11,692 bases of DNA from assembly GCA_050304855.1 (NCBI GenBank), contig JBNLEI010000314.1, forward strand, positions 1 to 11,692. Reading direction: 5' to 3'. The DNA comes from Methylomarinum sp050304855. Lineage in GTDB: Bacteria; Pseudomonadota; Gammaproteobacteria; Methylococcales; Methylomonadaceae. Of this stretch, positions 6,453-11,692 are shown one piece after another (position 1 is the first letter of the stretch; every line of letters begins with the position of its first letter). The translations under genes were made by a program, and so were the position numbers. The notes under the pieces are model-generated. The model saw only the letters and a list, made by a program, of their open reading frames with translations, had not been told where the DNA came from and searched no databases.

Positions 6453-8209
6453 CTCTTGCGGACTTTCATTTTATCAGACCCCTCTGGTTACTAACCCTAT
6501 TACCGGCGTTGGCATTATTTGTTTTGCTGCTGAGAAACAGGCTAGGGCGCGGCAACTGGAACGAGGTTTGCGACGCCGAATTACTCCCTTTCATTCTGGA
6601 GGACAGGAACGTTCAGCGGAGCCGCTGGCCTCTCTCCACTGCATTCGCGGCCTCAATCTTGAGCATTATCGCCTTAGCTGGACCGACCTGGGAACGACTC
6701 CCTGCGCCAGTATTTAGAAATGCTTCAGCGCTGGTGATTACGCTGGACTTATCCCGCTCGATGGACGCCACCGATATTAAACCCAGTCGCCTCATTCGAA
6801 CCCGCTATAAAATCGCCGATATTCTCAAGCAACGCAAAGATGGACAAACCGCTCTATTGGTTTATGCCGGCGACGCCTTTACCGTAACTCCATTGACCGA
6901 AGACAACGAAACAATCGCCAATCAATTGAATGCCTTAAAAACCGATATCATGCCCTCCCAAGGCAGTAATACTCTAGCAGGGCTACGTTTAGCAATCGGA
7001 TTACTCCAACAGGCCGGTTTGCAACAAGGCGAAATTTTGCTGATCAGCGACGGAATAGAAGGCGATGCCGTCCGGCAGGCGGAAACACTGATCGGCAACT
7101 ATCGTTTGTCGGTACTGGGTGTCGGAACACCGGAAGGGGCACCGGTTAAATCCGCCGAAGGTGGATTTTTAAAAGATCATCAAGGCAACATCGTAGTACC
7201 TAAATTGAATACCGAGACTTTAGCGACATTGGCCCGCTTTGGAAAGGGCACTTATCGAACTATCACCAATGATGACAACGATATCGAAACCTTGTTGGCA
7301 GCAATGGAGCGTCCGACCGTCCAATCAGATGACGAAAAAAATTTATATCTTGAACAGTGGGATGAAAAAGGGCCGTGGCTATTATGGCTGGTATTGCCAT
7401 TGGCGGCATTGAGTTTCAGAAAAGGCTTGCTGATCTTTACGTTAATCATATTGCTGCCTTATCCTAAGGACAGCTACGCCTTGGATTGGCGCGACCTTTG
7501 GCAAACCCACGACCAACAAGCGGAGCAGGCTTTCAAGCGCCAGCAATTCGCTGAAGCGGCTGGAAAATTCGAGTCCCCGGAATGGAAGGCAGCCGCCCAA
7601 TTCAAAGCAGGAAATTATCAACAGGCGGCCGAAACCTTGCAGAATATCGACACTGCTGAAGGGCATTACAACCGTGGCAATGCGTTAGCCAAGGCAGGAC
7701 AATTGCAACAAGCTTTGCAGGCTTATCAGCGTTCGTTACAACTTGATCCTGACCATGAAGACGCTCAATACAATAAGGAATTGGTAGAAAAGGCCTTAGA
7801 TCAACAACAGCAGAAAAACGAATCTCAGCAAGGCGAGGATTCTCAGCAGTCCGATCAAGATCAACAGAATTCAGAAGGGGAGTCAACGCAAGACGCAGGC
7901 GAGCAACAAGAGCAATCCTCAGCAGAGAACACGGATTCAGCGCCACAGAACGAACGACAATCTGACCAATCCGAAGCGGCTGCCGAAACAAATGAGCAAC
8001 AAAGCGAAGCGCAAAATCAACAGCCGCAATCGCAAACGGATTTCGAACAGCACTCGTTACAACAAACGGAAATCGATGAGAGCACACAGGCCAGCGAACA
8101 ATGGTTGAAACGGATTCCTGATGACCCTTCGGGCTTGTTGAAACGTAAATTCAGATATCAATACGGCCAACGTAGCCGTAAACAACCGCAGCGGGATCAA
8201 AGATGGTGA
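6449..8209 (+). CDS. batB: BatB-BatC fusion: vWA domain, TPR repeat and Gln-rich acidic linker
   Basis: A 586-residue membrane protein joining what are two genes (batB and batC) in Bacteroidetes. Order: membrane spans about 10-28 and 62-79; vWA domain about 92-290 with complete MIDAS residues (DLSRSM with Asp100, Ser102, Ser104; Thr175; Asp201 in LLISDG); hydrophobic segments about 309-322 and 325-338; then tetratricopeptide-type helices from about 357 to 450, clearest in HYNRGNALAKAGQLQQALQA with the following LQLDP; and a low-complexity linker at 451-550. By my count 29 of those 100 residues are Gln and 25 are Asp or Glu. The extreme C-terminus regains conservation in DDPSGLLKRKFRYQYG (558-573), the terminal motif known for this family, so the gene is whole. 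TPRs bind protein partners. The fused form is usual in gammaproteobacteria. The C-terminal half probably faces the periplasm, which depends on the topology guess. Confidence 0.94.
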   Translation: MTLADFHFIRPLWLLTLLPALALFVLLLRNRLGRGNWNEVCDAELLPFILEDRNVQRSRWPLSTAFAASILSIIALAGPTWERLPAPVFRNASALVITLDLSRSMDATDIKPSRLIRTRYKIADILKQRKDGQTALLVYAGDAFTVTPLTEDNETIANQLNALKTDIMPSQGSNTLAGLRLAIGLLQQAGLQQGEILLISDGIEGDAVRQAETLIGNYRLSVLGVGTPEGAPVKSAEGGFLKDHQGNIVVPKLNTETLATLARFGKGTYRTITNDDNDIETLLAAMERPTVQSDDEKNLYLEQWDEKGPWLLWLVLPLAALSFRKGLLIFTLIILLPYPKDSYALDWRDLWQTHDQQAEQAFKRQQFAEAAGKFESPEWKAAAQFKAGNYQQAAETLQNIDTAEGHYNRGNALAKAGQLQQALQAYQRSLQLDPDHEDAQYNKELVEKALDQQQQKNESQQGEDSQQSDQDQQNSEGESTQDAGEQQEQSSAENTDSAPQNERQSDQSEAAAETNEQQSEAQNQQPQSQTDFEQHSLQQTEIDESTQASEQWLKRIPDDPSGLLKRKFRYQYGQRSRKQPQRDQRW

Positions 8210-9891
8210 TTTGTTACGCAATAGATGGCAGACTCAGACGTTATCTACCTATCATTTTGTTAAATCTATTATTTTCTTCATGGTCATACGCCGCAAATAT
8301 CGACGTGGCCGTGGACAGAAACCCCGTCGGTCTCAACGAATCGTTTCAACTGACCTTTACCGCCAGCGAAACGCCTGATGATGATCCCGATTTCAGTCCG
8401 CTGCAAAAGGACTTTGAAATTCTCAATCAACAACAAAGCAGCCAATCGTCGTGGGTCAACGGCAGCTTCAGCAAGACCGTACAATGGACATTGACCCTAA
8501 TGGCGAAACAACCAGGCAAATTAACGGTGCCCGCTATTGTCTTCGGAAACGATCTCACAAGCCCGCTAGATATTACCGTGACCCAAGCGGTCACCTCGGA
8601 TCTCGACAACGGCGACCTGTTCCTGGAGGTAGACGCGACCCCTAAACGGGCCTATGTTCAATCGCAAATATTATTTACATTGCGTTTTTACCGAAGAGTA
8701 CAGATTACCCAAGCCAGTCTGACCGAACCGGAACTGGATAATGCCGTGGTGGAAAAACTCGGTGAAGACAAAAATTATAATACTCAAATCAACGGCGTAA
8801 ATTATGCAGTAACTGAACGAAAATATGCGATTTTCCCGCAGCAAAGCGGCGAAGCGCAGATCGGGCCATTAGTACTGACTGCTCAAGTAGTTAGCAGCAG
8901 TCGATCGCGTTTCAACGGTTTTTTCAACTCCCAGGTAACCAATACCCAACGCGTTTCCTCAAGAAAAGTGGTCATGGAAGTGTTACCTGCACCGGATAAA
9001 TACAGAGGCGACCATTGGCTACCTGCCGAGCAAGTCTACCTGGAGGAAAAATGGTCCAATCCCGATATGCAGGTGAAAGTCGGCGAACCTTTGACCAGAA
9101 CTTTGACAATCCTTGCTAAAGGCACCACGGTGAGTCAATTACCGGAACTGAATACGAAAACGGATCAACAACTCAAAACCTATCCCGACCAACCGTCATT
9201 GAAGGAACAAAAAACGGAGGAGGGACTGATTGCATTCCGCGAACAAAAAATCGCTTTTATCCCATCGACCGCCGGACAATACAAACTCCCCGCTATCGAA
9301 ATACCCTGGTTTAATACCAAAACCGGGCAAACCGAACTAGCCAGACTACCGAGCGTTACCTTAACGGCAACCGGGACTGCCGCAACTCCTGTTCCAGTCG
9401 AAACACCCGCGCCGAAACCGGCTCAACAACCGGCAACGATTCTAACACCGGAAACGTCAACTAACAGCTGGCAATGGCTGTCTTTGTTTCTGGCATGCGG
9501 CTGGTTGCTGACTATCCTGTTTTTTCTCAGGCAAGGTCGTCGAGATCGCAACAGTCAGCATCATAAAAAGGTCGACAAGCACGAGGAACGAATCACCGAT
9601 ATGGTTAAAACCCTGAAAAAAGCCTGTGAAAAAAACGATCCTCAAGTCGCCAAACAAGCATTAATGGCTTGGGGCAAGTTTAACTACAATACCGCCAGCC
9701 TAGGCGCCATAGCGCCTTTTTGCGAAGCCCGTTTGAGAGACGAAATCCTCCGCCTCAATCACTGTCTTTACTCAATGGAGAATTGCGATTGGGATGGAAA
9801 AAAGCTATTCCAGGCCTTTGCCGAAAATAAGGCGCGTAATCAAATCGAAACGCCAAAAACCGATACTTTGGAACCCCTTTTCCGAATTTAA
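8203..9891 (+). CDS. batD: BatD-like periplasmic/membrane protein
   Basis: A 562-residue BatD family protein, the large exported partner of the Bat complex. It has a signal sequence with a charged start and hydrophobic core at about 14-27, probably cut near SYA (28-30). The mature start NIDVAVDRNPVGLNESFQLT, followed by DDDPDFSPLQKDFEILNQQ, is the family hallmark. A long all-beta periplasmic region made of several Ig-like segments follows, then a Pro/Thr/Ala stretch (about 391-415), one membrane span (about 424-442) and a 120-residue basic then helical cytoplasmic tail. The length fits the family. The start may be the ATG at 8203 (7-bp overlap with batB) or the next codon, GTG at 8206 (GTGA overlap). 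GGGA at 8193-8196 serves the ATG well. It is the last gene of the operon; no clear terminator follows. Confidence 0.93.
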   Translation: MVICYAIDGRLRRYLPIILLNLLFSSWSYAANIDVAVDRNPVGLNESFQLTFTASETPDDDPDFSPLQKDFEILNQQQSSQSSWVNGSFSKTVQWTLTLMAKQPGKLTVPAIVFGNDLTSPLDITVTQAVTSDLDNGDLFLEVDATPKRAYVQSQILFTLRFYRRVQITQASLTEPELDNAVVEKLGEDKNYNTQINGVNYAVTERKYAIFPQQSGEAQIGPLVLTAQVVSSSRSRFNGFFNSQVTNTQRVSSRKVVMEVLPAPDKYRGDHWLPAEQVYLEEKWSNPDMQVKVGEPLTRTLTILAKGTTVSQLPELNTKTDQQLKTYPDQPSLKEQKTEEGLIAFREQKIAFIPSTAGQYKLPAIEIPWFNTKTGQTELARLPSVTLTATGTAATPVPVETPAPKPAQQPATILTPETSTNSWQWLSLFLACGWLLTILFFLRQGRRDRNSQHHKKVDKHEERITDMVKTLKKACEKNDPQVAKQALMAWGKFNYNTASLGAIAPFCEARLRDEILRLNHCLYSMENCDWDGKKLFQAFAENKARNQIETPKTDTLEPLFRI

Positions 9892-9965
9892 CCCACGTTA
9901 AGTAATAAAAATATTCAGCGCGAACAATTGGATAGGCCATTCTGTAACTCTGAAAATAATGTGGC

Positions 9966-9994
9966 TTGACTGTAACAAAATAAAGCCGCACGAT
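9966..9994 (+). promoter_or_regulatory. Candidate promoter for the small lipoprotein gene
   Basis: TTGACT (9966-9971, five of six -35 matches) is followed after 17 bases by CACGAT (9989-9994, three of six). Transcription would begin near 10001, about 20 bases before the ATG. The strong -35 and good position favour it; the -10 is weak. A broken inverted repeat (GTGGCTT at 9961-9967 against AAGCC-CAC at 9983-9991) overlaps it. Confidence 0.3.
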
Positions 9995-10020
9995 TGCCGT
10001 TTTTGTAATGGGATTGTCAA

Positions 10021-10353
10021 ATGAAACATAGTTTTTTACAAGCAACGATAATGTCGGCTATGCTGTCCTTCACAACCGGTTGCGCCACAGTAGGGCATGA
10101 ATTTCCGAGTAGCCAGGTTTCCCTAATTAAAATCGGCGAAACTGGCACCGAACAAGTTCGCGCCATGTTCGGAACCCCATGGCGAATAGGCATCGAAAAC
10201 GGGCAACGCACCTGGACATACGGCCACTATCGTTACAGTCTTTTCGGTCCCGGAAGTACCGAAGACTTGGTGATCCGTTTCGACGGTTACGGCACGGTAG
10301 CCTCTTACGTTTACAATACAACCGAGCATAAACAAGGCGAAAGCCAGCCGTAA
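10021..10353 (+). CDS. Small lipoprotein of BamE/SmpA-like type
   Basis: A 110-residue protein likely anchored in the outer membrane. The signal peptide (MKHSFLQATIMSAMLSFTTGC) ends in a lipobox with Cys21. Thr at -3 is unusual but allowed by the relaxed lipoprotein pattern. The mature part carries the two-layer BamE-like pattern: LIKIGETGTEQVRAMFGTP (35-53), a turn with WTYGHYRYSLFG, and a strand VIRFDGYGTVASYVY. Proteins of this fold are small scaffolds at the outer membrane, but this one is not BamE itself, judged from its short length and divergent ends, so its partner is unknown. The start is supported by GGGA at 10010-10013, seven bases upstream. It lies 129 bp after batD with its own candidate promoter, so it is probably not a strict member of the Bat operon. 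Confidence 0.85.
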   Translation: MKHSFLQATIMSAMLSFTTGCATVGHEFPSSQVSLIKIGETGTEQVRAMFGTPWRIGIENGQRTWTYGHYRYSLFGPGSTEDLVIRFDGYGTVASYVYNTTEHKQGESQP

Positions 10354-10505
10354 GCGGCTTACACATTAACATCGAACAAAAATCGGCAACGACGGGGCTC
10401 CTATGCCGCGAATTTGCCGAATCGCACTTTATTCGACTAATCGCTTTGTATGACATTTTTACGGTTTTGGGATGCCACTGACTATAGGCTCTACATCAAC
10501 CTCGG

Positions 10506-10522
10506 ATTTAGTTTGACTAAAT
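10506..10522. repeat. Perfect inverted repeat ATTTAGT-TTG-ACTAAAT
   Basis: Seven-base arms (10506-10512, 10516-10522) are perfect around three bases. As DNA it is a compact symmetric site; as RNA it would be a short, weak hairpin with no T-run. A TTGACT hexamer spans the loop and right arm, so it could be an operator over a -35 box. Confidence 0.5.
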
Positions 10523-10528
10523 GTACCG

Positions 10529-10542
10529 GTAATCTGGATTAC
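10529..10542. repeat. Inverted repeat GTAATC-TG-GATTAC
   Basis: Six-base perfect arms surround two bases, seven bases after the ATTTAGT palindrome. The very short centre favours a protein-binding DNA site over an RNA hairpin. No known regulator motif is recognised. Confidence 0.45.
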
Positions 10543-10703
10543 AGCTTATTCCGTTACGCTATTTGTTTTTGTTATCTCACCATTTCCACGTCAATAATTT
10601 GGGATTAATTTAAAAATTCACTAAACTGTCATATGTTTACCCAACTTTTTTACTAGGAAATTTTGTTTCGGTGGCATTTTAATAATAATAACTATTAACA
10701 GAA

Positions 10704-10725
10704 CATTGGGATAATTTCCCCAATG
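10704..10725. repeat. Inverted repeat CATTGGG-N8-CCCAATG before the response regulator
   Basis: Perfect seven-base arms (10704-10710, 10719-10725) flank ATAATTTC. It ends just five bases ahead of the AAGG Shine-Dalgarno sequence (10730-10733) and 19 bases before the ATG. It could be a leader hairpin near the ribosome site or an operator; with three G-C pairs in each arm it would be moderately stable in RNA. Confidence 0.55.
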
Positions 10726-10744
10726 GAATAAGGCTCTGAACAAC

Positions 10745-11692
10745 ATGTCAAATAAAATCGATGTCTTAGCTATTGACGACGATAAGTTTGTCCAAAAAAT
10801 GATTCGAAAAGCGCTTAACTCTGACGAGCTGAGTGTTAGAACAGCCGATGACGGAGAGTCCGGCATTGCCGAGGCAACCCGTGCAACCCCCAGCATTATC
10901 TTATTGGATGTCGAAATGCCGGGAATCAACGGTTATGAAGTCTGCGATCGATTGCGGAACATCGATGCAACCAAAGAAGTGCCTATTGTTTTTCTCTCGG
11001 GACGCAGTTCTCTTCGCGAACGGTTGCAGGGCTACGAAGTCGGCGCCGACGATTATTTGGTGAAACCTTTTGAGGCGGAGCATTTATTGGCTCGTATCAA
11101 GGTTTTGATCAAATATCATGAAGAACGAAAAGATTTGCGCGAACAATATGAAATCGCGCAAAAAACCGCAATGTTGGCTATAACGGGCTCCAGCGAACTC
11201 GGTCAAGCCATGAAGTTTCTGGAAAAAAGTCTAAGTTATCAGAACGTAGATGAATTGATGCAAGGACTTTTCGATTGTACCGATCAGTTTTCGCTGGATT
11301 GCTGCATCATGATCGTCAAAGACGAAGAGCACTTATGGTATGCCTCCAACGGCGTGATCAGCCCGTTGGAAAAAGAACTGATCGAAATGAACGACAGGAG
11401 CAGCCGCTTCCTCGATTTCGGAAGTCGGACCATCATCAATTATCCCACCGCGAGTCTGTTGATTAAAAACATGCCGCTGGAAGACATGGAACGTTACGGC
11501 AGAATAAAAGACCTTTTGCCCATTTTGCTAGCCGCGGTCCATGCCAAAATTCATTCTCTCGGTATTCAGGACGCCCTAACGCAACAAAGCCGCAATTTGT
11601 TGAGCTCTTTTAAATCGGTCCGTAAAAATCTTTACCAATTGGGCACAACACTGGTTCAAAATCACAAAAACAGCAAAGCAATCATGAGCGCC
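10745..11692 (+). CDS. Response regulator with receiver domain and unassigned C-terminal region, cut by window edge
   Basis: A two-component signalling protein; 316 residues are visible and the frame is open at the right edge. Residues 5-122 form a complete receiver domain: acidic pocket Asp11/Asp12, phosphoacceptor Asp55 in LLDVEMPG, Ser85 as the switch residue, Lys107 in LVKPF. Residues about 123-146 look like a coiled-coil linker. Residues about 160-265 hold alternating helix and strand patterns (FLEKSLSYQNVDELMQGLF, CCIMIVKDEEHLWYA) that loosely resemble a GAF-type sensor domain, with a Cys186-Cys187 pair. The tail from 268 is helical and polar. No HTH, GGDEF, EAL or kinase motif is seen in the visible part, so the output is unknown. 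The start ATG has AAGG 11 bases upstream. There is no histidine kinase nearby, so the partner kinase is encoded elsewhere. Confidence 0.9.
   Translation, partial: MSNKIDVLAIDDDKFVQKMIRKALNSDELSVRTADDGESGIAEATRATPSIILLDVEMPGINGYEVCDRLRNIDATKEVPIVFLSGRSSLRERLQGYEVGADDYLVKPFEAEHLLARIKVLIKYHEERKDLREQYEIAQKTAMLAITGSSELGQAMKFLEKSLSYQNVDELMQGLFDCTDQFSLDCCIMIVKDEEHLWYASNGVISPLEKELIEMNDRSSRFLDFGSRTIINYPTASLLIKNMPLEDMERYGRIKDLLPILLAAVHAKIHSLGIQDALTQQSRNLLSSFKSVRKNLYQLGTTLVQNHKNSKAIMSA

Larger units (their letters stand above)
10354..10744. other. Intergenic region with palindromes, no convincing gene
   Basis: This 391-bp, mostly AT-rich stretch lies between the lipoprotein and the response regulator genes. 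It contains perfect inverted repeats at 10506-10522, 10529-10542 and 10704-10725. A palindrome GTAAGC-G-GCTTAC covers the lipoprotein stop (10350-10362) but has no T-run, so a factor-independent terminator is not supported. A TTGACT at 10513-10518 could be a -35 box, but no good -10 follows at normal distance. The only small frames found (for example 16 codons from 10403) resemble nothing. Confidence 0.65.

Noticed and set aside
3052..9891. The MoxR/vWA cluster as a possible new defence or ternary conflict system.
   Set aside because: Gene order and domain content match the known Bat operon, with no nuclease, toxin, protease or mobile-element neighbour to suggest a defence role.
9892..9960. 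Terminator after batD.
   Set aside because: The stretch is A/T-rich with no GC-rich hairpin followed by T residues, so termination here is not supported by sequence.
10350..10362. GTAAGC-G-GCTTAC palindrome over the lipoprotein stop codon, considered as a terminator.
   Set aside because: The one-base centre gives no sensible RNA loop and no T-run follows. The alternative AGCCG-TAAG-CGGCT stem also lacks a T-run.
10403..10453. 16-codon frame with GGGG five bases upstream, possible leader peptide for the response regulator.
   Set aside because: It ends almost 300 bases before the regulator, has no attenuator-like structure or codon run, and is too short to judge.
10621..10929. 102-codon minus-strand frame over the start of the response regulator.
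   Set aside because: It is antisense to a canonical receiver domain and has no ribosome site or recognisable motif.

Overview
The window looks like ordinary chromosome of a Gram-negative, gammaproteobacterium-like organism of moderate G+C. The basis is an SDR with a YbbO-like core, a DUF4124 exported protein, a BamE-like lipoprotein, and a MoxR/Bat operon in which BatB and BatC are fused, as in many gammaproteobacteria. A methanotroph-type (Methylococcales) host is my guess from overall protein style and codon use; nothing in the window proves it. I see no tRNA, rRNA, insertion sequence, CRISPR array or phage gene.

Left part (1-2657, minus strand): a leftward set of three genes. It begins with a short (446-residue) POT-family peptide/H+ symporter. 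After 36 bp comes an exported DUF4124 protein, and then, through an ATGA stop/start overlap, a short-chain dehydrogenase that runs off the left edge. A candidate promoter for the set sits at 2682-2710, with a perfect inverted repeat over its -35 element.

Divergent spacer (2658-3051): 394 bp without a convincing gene, holding four inverted repeats.

Centre (3052-9891, plus strand): a complete six-gene MoxR/Bat operon. The order is MoxR AAA+ ATPase, DUF58 protein, DUF4381 membrane protein, BatA (vWA), BatB-BatC fusion (vWA + TPR + Gln/acidic linker) and BatD. From DUF58 onward every junction overlaps (TAATG, ATGA, ATGA, then a 7-bp overlap), so translation is probably coupled. The model known for this family is a cytoplasmic MoxR ATPase acting as a chaperone-like remodeller on a membrane complex of vWA proteins. 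BatD contributes a large periplasmic part and DUF4381 a small membrane anchor. Roles reported for relatives are envelope stress, oxygen tolerance and maturation of other proteins; the actual client is unknown.

Right part (9892-11692, plus strand): a small BamE-like lipoprotein gene with its own candidate promoter, a 391-bp AT-rich spacer with several palindromes, and the first 316 codons of a response regulator. The regulator has an intact receiver domain followed by a region I can only loosely compare to GAF domains, and then a helical tail cut by the window edge.

I did not find a clearly new system. The points most worth a second look are the unassigned C-terminal part of the response regulator, the Gln-rich linker in BatB/C, and the palindromes placed over or next to expression signals.
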